The notes under the pieces: model-generated
The model's database searches: none
Told to the model about the DNA's origin: nothing
What the model saw: only the letters and a program-made list of their open reading frames with translations
Shown here: positions 32,585-43,515 of the stretch, one piece after another
Layout: each line of letters starts with the position of its first letter
Position numbering within the stretch: the stretch's first letter is position 1
Made by a program: the position numbers and the translations under genes
Assembly: GCA_037954325.1 (NCBI GenBank)
Contig: JBBMNZ010000021.1
Coordinates: 12,198,616-12,262,615 of the forward strand
Direction of reading: 5' to 3'
Length of the DNA stretch: 64,000 bases
Source: Fistularia commersonii
Taxonomy: Eukaryota > Chordata > Actinopteri > Syngnathiformes > Fistulariidae

Positions 32585-32979
32585 CTATTTTTTTATGCAT
32601 TTGCACTGCTGGAGCTGAGAGAAATGATTCATTACAATACAAAAACTTGCCCGATGATGTAAAATAGCCAGTTTCATTTAATCTCAAGCCAGCCGGACGG
32701 CTCACCTCATCTGACTCGGCAGGTTTAAAAAATAGCACGCTGTCTCATCCAAGTGGAGTTTATCATTTTACCTTCTCATTTAAGAAAATAAATGTAATCA
32801 CGCTCCCAAAAATTAACTCATTGCTCAGCCAAGCGGCCGAGGACAATATCCCCGCAGCTTTGTTAATTCATCTATTTAACTAATGTCGGCTTAGCCTTGC
32901 CAAAAACGTCCGTTACGGTCACTGAGAACAACTGGAGGAGGTCCAACCAGGACGAAAACAGAGTGCTGCTCTTCATATT
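32585..32979. other. Unassigned stretch
   Basis: Nothing recognised. Confidence 0.35.
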
Positions 32980-33017
32980 AGAATAGAATAGAATAGAATA
33001 GAATAGAATAGAATAGG
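32980..33017. repeat. (AGAAT)n microsatellite
   Basis: Seven perfect or near-perfect AGAAT/GAATA units. Its right edge abuts a pyrimidine-rich stretch (33030-33220) open on both strands, which I do not regard as coding. Confidence 0.9.
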
Positions 33018-33748
33018 GAGGTTTGTGTCTCCATCCATCTTCCTACATCGGCTCTTCTGGTCTTCCTCCACCGGCTGTGGCGATCTCCCCATGCCTGCCA
33101 AAACCCGTCTCCCCTCCATCTTACACTCTTTCTCCATCCAACCCGTCTCATTTTCTCTCCCGACACCATCCATTTTTCGCCCCCTTCGCCCCCCCCCGAT
33201 CCACCCCCGCCTCGTCCCACCTGGATTATCATATATTACGCATTTCACGGCGACTACGTAATAAAGCAGCCGCTCAGACGGTCTCTCTTCAGACCGGCGT
33301 GCACGTCCCCTCAAGGTCAGGGTACACCTGAATAGCACGCCTTAATTAATTTTGGGGGTTTGCCAGTATTTTGGCACGCCGTCTATTTTGCACAGCCGCG
33401 TGGTCCAGGTGTTACTTTTAGATTACACCGTGCACTCATACAGGCAAAGGAGAGGCCTGTAATCAGGTTAGGTGAATAGAGACAGAGCTCCTCTCTCTCT
33501 TCATAAAATTACAGCCATTGTCACACTCAGGACCGTTTTATCCGCGGGGCTCTCTGACAGGAACGCCGAGGCGTGTGTGACGGTGCCAGGGTGTGAGCGT
33601 GCAGGGGTGCACATGAAGGCAATGCAGCTGCAGGTGAATTTAGGTTGAGAGGTTGGGATTGGTTAGCCGAGTCGCCGTGGAGACTCCGAACTGTCGGTCG
33701 GCGATGAAACGCTCATCCGGACGGGCGAATCTCTGCAAGGAATTCAAC
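33018..33748. other. Unassigned stretch with pyrimidine-rich block
   Basis: 33030-33220 is strongly C/T-rich on plus (CTCCCCTCCATCTTACACTCTTTCTCC, CGCCCCCCCCCGATCC). Several mutually overlapping frames of 78-121 codons arise from it. The remainder to 33748 is ordinary sequence with no recognised feature. Confidence 0.4.
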
Positions 33749-33923
33749 CGGGGGCGTCAAAAATATATTCTCCAGCGGGTCGGACGTGTACCATCATGGC
33801 ACAACACAACGGTTTCTTTCATTGGATGGCTCATTTTGATGCTTTGCAAAGTCATCTCGCAGGCCGGATTAAACCGGTTTGCGGGCCTGATCCGGCCCGC
33901 TGGCCGTACGTTTGACATCTCTG
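33749..33923. mobile_element. Short hAT-type MITE
   Basis: Left end CGGGGGCGTCAAAAATAT, right end GCCGTACGTTTGACATCTCTG: degenerate inverted repeats of the CAGGGGTGTCAAA type. The CCGG..GGCCTGATCCGGCCCGC interior is typical of these fish elements. No convincing 8-base duplication. Confidence 0.5.
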
Positions 33924-33976
33924 CAAGAGACAGACAGAAATTTTCAAATTCACTTCAGATTCCCTGGTTTGCAAAA

Positions 33977-34498
33977 ACATAAATTCTGGACTATAGAGCG
34001 CACCTACATATTGGCCGCACCTACTCTTTTTAAAGGAAAAATGAAATTGTACATAAATTAGCCATACGTGTCTATAAGCTGTAGGTGTCATTGAAACATA
34101 TGACATTAACGCAGCAGAATGTTACAGGAAATATTCTTTTTTTTTAAATTTTAATTAAAAGACGGTAGCATCTTTAACTACCGGTACATAACGCAAATGC
34201 TTTTTTTTGCAGAACGGATGCCGAACTTACGTGCAGCAGCTGTATTTCCTTCCTTGACAGCCGCATCAAATGTATGTTTCATGAGTGCAAAAAGCTCAAA
34301 ATGGCTGATCTGAAGAATAATCGTAAATACGAGTGGGTTTTTCCGAAACAGTTTTATTTGTCCACTGTGACTGTGTTGGTGGAAGGAAGCCACTGCAATA
34401 ATCGTATAAAAATCAAGAAATTGGCCGGATAGTTGTAAAAGCGTCAGTTCTCAAAGTGTGTGAAAAAAGTAGCGGCTTATATGCCGAAATTTACGGTA
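33977..34498 (-). mobile_element. Pogo-like DNA transposon remnant (copy D)
   Basis: The left end is TAAATTCTGGACTATAGAGCGCACC and the right end is CGGCTTATATGCCGAAATTTACGGTA. On minus a frame at 34178-34393 contains MKHTFDAAVKEGNTAAARKF, which resembles the N-terminal helix-turn-helix of pogo-type transposases, followed by a stop. It carries the transposase start but not the acidic tail seen in copies B and C, so it is a different deletion class. Confidence 0.65.
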
Positions 34499-36049
34499 GA
34501 TCTGCTACAATTGGAATCGTTGTTTGGGAAATTACTCACAGTCAAACCGCAGCAACGCCATTCCGCCCCGTGTCCACGCCACCCGCAGTCTACGAATAAT
34601 AAGCAGCCTTGTAAGAAAGGTAGACGCACGCAAATTAACTTTCATCGCATCTTTTTCAGTGGGTGGAAACTAAACCGTAGATAAAAAACATCTTATAAAG
34701 TCAGACAATTACCGATTGGGTCCACGCAATGCTCTCCAATTGTTTGGAGAAAGAGTTGGCGTTATCGACGGCGCCCTCGCACTCGCCATTCAAAACATAC
34801 AACAATGGAAATTAACACCGTGAGTAAGAATAAAATTACGACGGAGTATGTGGGAGGTATGTGTCCTCAAATAACAATGTAGAAATAAAGCGTAAAGAAA
34901 TGTTCTGGCGTATACTGCTGAGTAAAAGACACATCCTTTAAGCCCGGTAATGATTTTGCGGCTCAGTTGCCAGGATCTGTCCGTTTTAACAGTTGAATCA
35001 CCGAACATCGAAAGACACACGAACACTTTAGATGCAAATATTCCAATTATTTAAATGTATTCAAATGAGGTTAAATGCAAAAAAGGAATCACCTGTAGTG
35101 TAACATTCCCCCCTCCGAACTGTCAGTCATAGCTACCTCTTTCAATTCAAAAATGATATTCTTGGTATTTCATTTATACAGTATTGCTTTTCTGTGCGGG
35201 GGGTTTTTTTGGTGAAAACTAATATTTTTTTTTCACCCATTTCATTCAAATCAGCGCGTTTCTCTTCAATAATTTCATTAAATTGTCGCCTTGCTCAATA
35301 GCGCACCCAGAGAGAGCAGACCTCTGGCAAAGGCCGTGTAAAATTAAATGAGATTGAAAATGTATGAATAAAATAAACCACCACTTGTGTTCATTATCTG
35401 TATTCCAACATTTAACCATCAAATTATTATCACAGGAAAAGCACCTTTCACAGGTCAGCTCAGGCCAACGCTTGGAAATGCATGAAGCGTCAAAATGGGT
35501 CATTTTTTGCCGTTTTAAACACGCAACATACGGTGGAGGCGTTCTTTGTCAGACATCTTGGGAGATTTGCACGGACGCGGGGTTGGCGGTATTTTATTTA
35601 CAGATCCAAATGTATAAAATCAGCTCGATGCCGGGTGTGTTCGTTGCCCCTCGTCGGGTTGTCTTGTCTAAATGGCGCGTGAGTCATATATTTATTTCCC
35701 TCTGGTTGCAGGGTAAATCTTGGCACCTTTGAATTCAAACAACGCTGCCGATGTCAGTCGATCGGCAATAACACGGAACCGATCCGCGGGGAGCTCGGCG
35801 GCTAGACACCATTTAATCACCTATCTGACTTTGTCTTATATTCACTTTTACACCTACGGTTTCTTTGAGTTAAGCCTGAGAAATTTTCAGGTTGGCCTGG
35901 CCCGCGTGAAAAAAGCTATGGAGGTGGAGAACGCGGTAACCGCTGTGTCTACGTTTCGGGATGTGATATGATCGGATGTGGATTTAGAAGGAAGGGGATT
36001 GGTCCTTGCAGGAAAAAACAAAAAAAAAAAAATCTCTTACTTTTCTATC
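34499..36049. other. Unassigned stretch
   Basis: No gene recognised. The frames at 35246-35503 (minus), 35364-35732 and 35720-35971 (plus) overlap or lie next to one another without domain motifs. A-run at 36021-36031. Confidence 0.35.
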
Positions 36050-37262
36050 TCTTTCACAATACTAAGTATTTAATCAGCATTTATTGCAGCAGCAGCTCCC
36101 GAAATAATTTGTAACTTTTTCTTTTATTAGTTTGTGTCTTCCTTTTTAAGTATTTTTTGGGGGGATTTTAATATTTTAAGTATGAAATCATTTTTAAGCA
36201 TTTAATTGTAACTCCATCTTTTATTAGTTTTTAAGTCTTTTTTTTCAGTATTTTAATATTTTAAGTAAGTAATCAGTTTTAAGTATTTAAGTATGAAGGC
36301 AGTCTGAAGCAGCAGCTCCTGAAAAAAATTGTAACTTTGTCTTTTATTAGTTTGTGTCTTCCTTTTTAAGAATTTTTGGGGGGGATTTTAATATTTTAAG
36401 TATGAAATCATTTTTAAGCATTTAATTGTAACTCTATCTTTTATTAGTTTTTAAGTCTTTTTTTTTAGTATTTTAATATTTTAAGTAAGTAATCAGTTTT
36501 AAGTATTTAAGTATGAAGGCAGTCTGAAGCAGCAGCTCCTGAAAAATAACTTGTCTTTTATTAGTGTGTGTCTTCCTTTTCAAGTATTTTTTTTGGATTT
36601 TAATATTTTAAGGTATGTAATCTTTTTTAAGTATTTAAGTATGGAGGTAGTCTGAAGCAGCAGCTCCCGACGTAATTTGTAACTCCGTCTTTTATTCGTT
36701 TGTAAGTCTTTTTTTAGTATTTTAATATTTTTAGTATGTAATCATTTTTAAGTATTTAAGTTTGAAGGCAGTCTGAAGCTGCAGCTCCTGAAAAAAATTG
36801 TAACTTTGTCTTTTATTAGTTTGTGTCTTCCTTTTTAATTTTTTTTTAAATTTTATTTTAATATTTAAAGTATGGAATCATTTTTAAGTATTTAAGTATG
36901 GAGGTAGTCTGCAGCTGTTAATTTGTAACTCCATCTTTTATTAGTTTTAGAGACTTTTTTAGTATTTTAATATTTTAAGTATGTAATCATTTTTAAGTAT
37001 TTAAGTATGAAGGCAGTCTGAAGCAGCAGCTCCTGAAACGATTTGTAACTTGTCTTTTATTAGTTTGTGTCTTCCTTTTATGTATTTTTTTAATAATTTA
37101 ATATATCAAGAACATTATAATTTTTAAGTATTTAAATATTGAGGTAGTCTGCAGCAGCAGCTCTCGACGTAATTTGTAACTCCGTCTTTTATTAGTTTGG
37201 GTCTTTCTTTTTAAGTACTTTAGTATTTTAAGTATGTAATCACTCTTAAGTATTTAAATATT
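36050..37262. repeat. Minisatellite array, about ten monomers of 95-135 bp
   Basis: The word AGCAGCTCC or a variant recurs at about 36091, 36311, 36531, 36658, 36780, 36911 (decayed), 37025 and 37156. The first two intervals are exactly 220 and the rest 115-131. The word CTTTTATTAGTTT (or one-base variants) occurs ten times, so the 220-base units are dimers. Each monomer also carries TTTTAATATTTTAAGTA and GTATTTAAGTATG. AT-rich, with no open frame. Confidence 0.9.
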
Positions 37263-38794
37263 TTGATTTATAATACTTTAAAAGTTGTTTTTTTTTTGCA
37301 TCCGTTCCAGGTCAATAACATTTTTTCCATTTTCTTCCAGTTCTTCTGTTACTTTTATCACTCAATAAAGTTCACCTCAACTCATCAATAGAATAGAATA
37401 AAACTTCATGATCTTCATCTTCCTGTCCTCGTCATGTTCCTTCCGCCGGAGAGTTAACATTCCCTGCAAGACCACCGATACCGCGGCGCTCGCCACTTTC
37501 ACCTCAGTTTTCCGCTCAATTTTAATAAATGTTCTTTTCCTTTTTCTTTCGAAGCAATGTGGAGAACAATTGGATGTTTGAGACCACGCTTTGAGGGAAG
37601 AGAGCTTGTAGAAGACTATCTTCTCTTTGCGAGGCTTTTCCTCCAACCGGGGACGCAAGTCCACCAGACGTCCTCCTCCACAAAGAAGGCGTGACCCGTT
37701 TGCCGTTTAAAAACTTTCCTTCTCTTTGTTTTCAACTTTATTCATAGACTACATTTTTTTTTTTTTTTTTTTTTTGCCTGAAGGCGCCAACATTACATAG
37801 ATTCACTCCAAACGTGATATTGATTTTATTGTCGTCAGATTTCCTTCTTGCACAAAGTTATATAGTTTGATGGCCAGGTATTTCCGTCGTGCGATTTCAT
37901 CAAGCCAGCGAGAAAATACGGCGTAACCTCGGCGGGCCCGATGACTTGCTCGATGCGGATGCCACATCCCGAGAATAACACTAATTCGGGGTCAACCTTA
38001 AGATAACTAAGATGCAGCGTTGGTTCGAAATTTCTCTCGTTACTCAAAGTAATGTTTTATCTTTTGCGCGAAATAGACGTATGTGATGGTGCGAGGTGAC
38101 GGTCTGCATGGTTTATGTATGAGGAGATAGCATGCCACTTTGCTCCGTTGTCATAGTAGCGCAGTGCGATGGCGGGTAATTAAAACACACTCGTGCGTCT
38201 GTGCTTTACCTTTTTGTCACGCCGGCACGCCGGACGTATCTTCGGCCGCGAGCTGAGGAGCTTCAAGGAGGGAGGACTCGACCGCGGTCCGCGGGAAGAA
38301 TCAAAGATTGATTCTTTTGAAAGGTAATTAATGCCGACAGATTGACGGTGAAACGGACGAAACGGATTGGCAGACGGAGCCGAACAAAGCGGGGAAACCC
38401 ACCAAGACTGACACCTCGGAAGGATCTGAAGCAGAAAACCGAACTAATTACACAACCGGAGACGGGCCTTGAACACGAGGATGGGAGGCAGCGTGCTGAT
38501 AAGAGGGGAGCGCGGCGGGAGCCTGGCACGCCACGAACCAGGAACGATGAACCGATAGGTGAAGACAACAAACGCGCGGGAAGTTAAACAATCATAACCG
38601 CAAGACGAGCGGGACTGCTTGATAAAACCGGATTTTTTTAATTGAAGGGGGTATTGACCAAAACGTGCTTTTATTGGGTGGCGTGGGACAAAATAGTGAT
38701 TAAGGCTGTCTGTGAAATGGATTCATAACAACAGCTATGTCATCTTTGTGTTTATTTGCAGGCATCTGTGCTGAATGAATTATTAATATTATTA
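37263..38794. other. Unassigned stretch with CpG-rich patch
   Basis: A run of more than 20 T lies at about 37750-37775. Bases 38215-38600 are CG-dense (GCCGGCACGCCGG, CGACCGCGGTCCGCGG) with overlapping frames on both strands (38263-38571 minus, 38342-38587 plus). No family is recognised. The inverted GACCGCGGTC near 38280 is a short perfect palindrome. Confidence 0.4.
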
Positions 38795-39345
38795 ACATCA
38801 TTTCTGAAATATAAGACGCAACTTTTTTCACACGCTTTGAACACCGTGGCTCAAACAATGACGTGGCTAATTCATGGATTTTTTCAGACGGAAGAGCTTT
38901 GAGACGCTAAAATATTTAGCCTCGTCACATCAGATCAATGTAACGGCACATAGAAGACGCAAAACACAAACGTGTGATTTACAAAAGTGACGTTGAGCGC
39001 GACAACAAAAAGATAGATTAAGGAAAGAATTCTGAGGCTGTTTAATTCCGACACGGGGTGAAGATTGAGCTAGCGATCCATGACTTTTCCTGGTTCGCCA
39101 CTGAATTATTTTATTTTTAAATCACAAGTTACAGGAAACAAGCATTTATAGTACACATTAATCAAATCAATTAATTATTTCATGTAATTACTAATTACTT
39201 AAAAGGTAAAAACTCTTTCTATATAGATATCTCATGTTACAAACGGACACTTTACTGCTTATAAACAAGTACAGCCTATATATGTACAATTCATTTATTT
39301 CATTTTCACCTAAGATTATTGGGTGCAGCTTATAATCGAAACATG
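38795..39345 (+). mobile_element. Pogo-like DNA transposon remnant (copy E), strongly decayed
   Basis: TTCTGAAATATAAGACGCAACTTTTTTCACACGCTTTGAAC, CTAATTCATGGATTTTTTC, CTCGTCACATCAGATCAATG and GAGGCTGTTTAATTCCGACAC follow the order of copy B (11810-12360). The right end near ATTATTGGGTGCAGCTTATAATCG is poorly preserved. The acidic tail is largely deleted. Confidence 0.55.
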
Positions 39346-39364
39346 AGTGTGTTGTTTTAACTGA

Positions 39365-39475
39365 ACCCCCAAATTGGACCACTGAACCCCTAACTGCTCC
39401 CCTGGCGCCGCTCGATGGCTACCAACTGCTCAATGGTAATCCATGATGGATTAAGATTAAATTCAAAAGGGATTA
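39365..39475 (+). repeat. SINE-like fragment
   Basis: GACCACTGAACCCCTAACTGCTCCCCTGGCGCCGCTCGATGGCTACC..CATGATGGATTAAG matches the second half of the repeat at 27055-27235. The head with the B box is missing. Confidence 0.5.
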
Positions 39476-39800
39476 AAACAGTTCAATAAAAAAAAATAAA
39501 CAAATATATAGATTAAAAAAATAATAGAAAATAATAAAATAAATACATATAAGTATAAAATAATATATAGAATATATAAAAAGATAAATGTGAAAAAAAT
39601 ATACATGAAATAAAAAATAATAAAATAAATGCATTCTATATTAAAATGATAAATATTAAAAGTATATAGAATAAATAAATACATATAAATACAATATATA
39701 TATATATATATATAATAGATAATATAACAAATACATATACATGCAAAAAATAAAATAAATAAATAAATAAATACATAAAAACAAAATTAAAAAAAAATGT
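39476..39800. repeat. A/T low-complexity block
   Basis: Almost only A and T, with (AT)n at 39691-39714 and (AAAT)n at 39748-39775. The 73-codon minus frame rich in Phe/Ile/Tyr is an artefact. Confidence 0.8.
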
Positions 39801-39824
39801 TTATTAAGTACCGTGTTCAGTCAT

Positions 39825-39985
39825 CCATTGTCTATCATGCTTATCCCATTTGGCAAAGGTCAGGCGTCATCTTGTCTCCATCACTTATAGAGATATAAAA
39901 CCATTCACTCTTTCATTGGCACATCTTGGGAGCCTCCTGCAAGTTTTTTAGCTGCGTGAGGAAACCGGAGAACCCAGAGGATCCA
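39825..39985 (-). repeat. Abundant fish dispersed repeat
   Basis: On plus: CATCCATTGTCTATCATGC (tail side), ACTTATAGAGATATAAAACCATTCACTC, and GAAACCGGAGAACCCAGAGGATCCAC. Minus orientation, internally deleted. Confidence 0.6.
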
Positions 39986-40650
39986 CAAAAATAAAAGACT
40001 GGCAGCCACAAAATCCTTTTGACATCTAAAATGAAGATAACACTGTATATATGTGTTATTTTTCCCCCTTTATGCTTTCTTTAAAAAAGCCTATACTGTA
40101 CTGCAGTTATAAATCAATGAACTGCTACAGAGAAACAGAATTCTTTTTCTGGAAGCAATGGAGCCATTTTAACTCAGAAGACAAAAGATTGGGTTGAAGG
40201 TTAAGTTCAAATGAAATACTGAGATCTATCCGAGTCCTCCTCTTATTTATGAAATAAAAGGCCGTACTTAAATGATTTCCCTGAAGGAAACCAAAGACGC
40301 CGTCTGCTTCTGTGTTCCGTCACGGTTTTACTGCAGTCAGCTGTCACTACAAATAAAAAAGGACTATATCATTGAAATGTGAGAAATATACGTTTGCAAA
40401 TTAAATAACCCATTCAATTTTGTTTTACCATTTTTGCTGGTTAATGTGAATTATGTGCAGAGCATCTTCACGTCGGGGCTGTAAAAGCTCAGTAAATTGT
40501 GTAGCCACGGGGTGTCGCACATTGGCGGTTGCGGCGCATAATTTGAGCGTCGAGAAATTAAACACGTTTCAATTTCACGTTAAAAGATCACATCTTCAAA
40601 TTTAGAATTACAATAAAGAAAAAATCGTACGGGAAAAAAAATCCATTAAA
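39986..40650. other. Unassigned stretch
   Basis: Nothing recognised. Confidence 0.35.
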
Positions 40651-40654
40651 TACT

Positions 40655-40795
40655 CATTATTACGGTGGTTAGCACTCCCTGGTTCGATTTCTGTCTGGAG
40701 TTTTGCAGTTTTTCCCCGTGTCTGCGTGGGTTTCCTCCTGGTTCTCTGGTTTCTTCCCACCAAAACATGCAGAAGGTTGGAAAAATTGTACGTAT
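40655..40795 (+). repeat. Abundant fish dispersed repeat, 5' half
   Basis: ACGGTGGTTAGCAC..CCTGGTTCGATTTCTGTCTGGAG, CCCCGTGTCTGCGTGGGTTTCCTCC, TTCTTCCCACCAAAACATGCAGAAGG. Truncated on the right. Confidence 0.65.
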
Positions 40796-40854
40796 TTTTA
40801 TGGTAATAATCAAAATAAGATAAAACTTTATTAGAAACTTCGTACATGTGGAGA

Positions 40855-40990
40855 AACTGACAATAAAGCTGACTTTTTTACATTTTAATCCCCATTAGGG
40901 AAATTCAAATGCCACAGCAGCACAGTGCAAGAGGACAGGTATCAGGGGATATCAAAAGGACAGAAACAATCGATAAACAATAGATAAAGA
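40855..40990 (-). mobile_element. LINE 3' tail
   Basis: On plus: ACAATAAAGCTGACTTTTTTACATTTTAATCCCCATTAGGGAAATTCAAATGCCACAGCAGCACAGTGCAAGAGGACAGG. This is the reverse complement of a fish Rex1/CR1-group 3' end. Confidence 0.55.
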
Positions 40991-41164
40991 CATTAAATAG
41001 GACCAACACAATAACAAATAAAAAGATTAAAAAAACATAAAAACTGATGCGCAAGAACAAGAACAGTGGCATGTTGCAGCGAGTGGCCAGTAAGTAAAGA
41101 CGCGACTTAGTCGGGCCAAACTGCTGGTGTGCAGTCTGATGGCAGTAGCCACAAAGAAGTGTCT

Positions 41165-41236
41165 GATTAGCATATTCGTTATTAGTATTAGCCTTATTAG
41201 CATTAGCATCATTAGCATTAGCATCATTAGCATTTG
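41165..41236. repeat. (ATTAGC)n hexamer repeat
   Basis: TTAGCATTAGCATCATTAGCATTAGCATCATTAGCATTTG, a decayed hexanucleotide tract of about twelve units, followed by a short (TA)n at 41248-41270. Confidence 0.85.
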
Positions 41237-41270
41237 ATTTTTTTTTATATATTTATATATATATATATAT

Positions 41271-42155
41271 GTGCTTCATCAACTTTGGATTGCATTTCTT
41301 GCATTCATTAGCTTACATGAGGCCTGAGCAGTGCTCAAGTTTCTTAAATGGGATGCCCCATTGTCAGTAGATGCATATCTTCCTCAATAGCCATCGCATT
41401 TATAATCCTTCTCTAATACTGAACCTTTACGAAACCCACCTGTCCAAAGAAAATACAATATCAGAATCATTGGGCATAGTTGTCGTACAAACTTGTACAA
41501 ACGCGTGACGTTGTGGGATCATATATCAAGGAAAAGCGCGCCGGCAGAGGCAGGTGAAAATAAAAACATGGATTGAATGAAAGACCCGGAAGTCTGGTTA
41601 CTTTTGTTGAGTTCACTTCGGGTCACATCGGAATTCACTAAGAAAGACAGAAGCCATGTCAGCACATATCCACTGATGTTTTATATCCTAAATTTGAGAT
41701 GTCAAGGTCTGTTTTCACATCATACTAAATTTATTGGCTGCTGAGCAGTACAAGTTAATATTTTATCAGGTTGCACGAAAAGAAGTAAAAAGAAGATATT
41801 TTATTCTTAGATTTTTTTCAGTGCTCTATTCTTTTCTTGTTTCCAACACTTAATCGCATCACACCAATAAGGTGAATACTTTACGAAGCAGTCATGGCTC
41901 AGCAGGGAACCATCAGCTGCGACGGTAACCCTCATTAAACACACAGAAAGTTCACATTATTCTAAATACATCTAATGGTTCAGCCAATGGTCATTTTTCG
42001 CTTCTGGTCTTTTGATCCAGTCGATGCAAATTAGTTTATAAGAATCTGAAAAAAAAGAATGCATTGCTTTGTTTTTTTTTTCCATCATAGAGTTGAGTCC
42101 GCTGACGCTTGACGGACAGCTAAACTGAAAAAGAAAATGAAACTAGCTTTTATTG
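41271..42155. other. Unassigned stretch
   Basis: No gene recognised. Confidence 0.35.
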
Positions 42156-42163
42156 CCCTAAAT

Positions 42164-42937
42164 CACGTGTCAAACGCAAGACCCGCGGACCAAATGCGGT
42201 CCGCCACATCATTTTATGTGGCCCGCAAGAACGTCTAAAAAAAGATCTGATCGTCTTTAAATAAATAAGTCAAACGTGTGCATTGATCGTAAACTACATT
42301 TCCCACAATTCATGCCGATCATGTTACCCGCGGAGTGACGACATCCCGCCATTAGATTGCAGTGTATCCACATCAACAGGTGGAACTGAGAACTGCAAAT
42401 GATCTCTAAATGTCCAGGAAGAGAAAAGTTGATGCGGATGTAAGAACACCGGATGTTTCAAAAAAGATGGGGAGGCGAACACTGCTTGCTGCTGGGGAAA
42501 AAAAAGATATGTTTTATGTTGTTTAATGGTTATGCTTTTGTGTTATGAGGCATTGTGCAATTTAGAGTACAATAGGCATTTTGACACCAAACACAGAGCC
42601 AAGTATGGCAAAGTTAGCCTTCCAGAAAAACTGTCCAAGAATTAAAAGCCAAACTACGATGGCAGCGGGCTGTGTTTGCAAAAGCAACATCCAAAAACAC
42701 TGCAGCAGTGAAATCACCTGAGCTTATCCTGTTATTCTGCCCCTCTCAATTGGGAACAAAAAGAAAAATTTAACAGTATTTAAGTTATTTAACATGAAGG
42801 AGTAGTTACGTTTATTTTACATTACATTTGCTTACATTTACTTACATTTATACTCTTACCGTTACATGTGGCCCTTTGAGGGCAACCGTCATCATGCTGA
42901 TGTGGCCCTCGGTGAGAATGATTTAAGGAACTTTGTG
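42164..42937 (+). mobile_element. hAT element with BED-finger transposase remnant and perfect 8-bp duplication
   Basis: Starts CACGTGTCAAACGCAAGACC and ends GAACTTTGTG. Both sides carry CCCTAAAT (42156-42163 and 42938-42945), a perfect duplication. On plus, 42410 starts MSRKRKVDADVRTPDVSKKM. Further on, after a frame change, LLCYEALCNLEYNRHFDTKH preserves the His pair of a BED finger (H-X4-H) but not the Cys spacing. After another shift QELKAKLRWQRAVFAKATS follows. The rest of the transposase is deleted. A second copy of the family lies at 60743-61774. Confidence 0.85.
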
Positions 42938-42945
42938 CCCTAAAT

Positions 42946-43109
42946 GAAGTTCAATTAGCTCAAGAACACACGTTTGTACGTAAACGTACCAAATGTGAAG
43001 TCAGAGCGAGAAACCAAACATGTTGGCTTTTACCCAAACTTAGTCTCTTTCGTTTCATCACCAGAGAAGAGCTTGATTATATTATTGAATCAAACAAGAG
43101 CTATTTAGT
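42946..43109. other. Short unassigned spacer
   Basis: Nothing recognised. Confidence 0.4.
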
Positions 43110-43110
43110 A

Positions 43111-43144
<34 letters not shown>

Positions 43145-43340
43145 TGATGATGGTGAGAATAAAAATAAGAATAAGAATAACAATAACAATAAGAATAACA
43201 ATAAGAATAAGAACAACTTAATTCATCCCAAAGGAAATTCTTGTGCCAAAGTTACAAGTAAATACATAACGATAATAAATAACAGTAGAAAATTGTATAA
43301 AAAAATAATAATAAAAATAAAAAAGGGGGGGAGAATAATT
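43110..43340 (-). mobile_element. LINE 3' tail with expanded (TAA)n/(AATAAG)n
   Basis: (TAA)n at 43110-43141, then AATAAGAATAAGAATAACAATAAC units to 43215. AACTTAATTCATCCCAAAGGAAATTCTTGTGCCAAAGTTACAAG follows, the same family as 17925-18115. The tail repeat has grown to over 100 bases. Confidence 0.7.
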
Positions 43341-43444
43341 ATGATAATCATAATTGTGATAATCGTGACAATATTCATATATTTAATAATCATCTTTACA
43401 GTTTTGTAAATTCTGCAGCGAGGCATTCCCACAATACCATGATG

Positions 43445-43515
43445 ATGAGCAGAATCAGAATCAGAAATACTTCATTGATCCCGGAGGAAATCGAACGGTC
43501 TCGGATGCTGCGCAC
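43445..43515 (-). mobile_element. LINE 3' end (GATCCCGGAGGAAAT type)
   Basis: GAGCAGAATCAGAATCAGAAATACTTCATTGATCCCGGAGGAAATCG is the reverse of the terminus at 22921-22995. Further LINE sequence cannot be followed to the right with confidence. Confidence 0.6.

Noticed and set aside
33023..33338. Overlapping 78-121-codon frames on both strands
   Set aside because: Produced by a pyrimidine-rich stretch with few stops; composition only.
36050..37262. CRISPR array
   Set aside because: Regular repeats exist, but monomers are AT-rich, 95-135 bases, without short palindromic repeats and unique spacers, and the window is eukaryotic.
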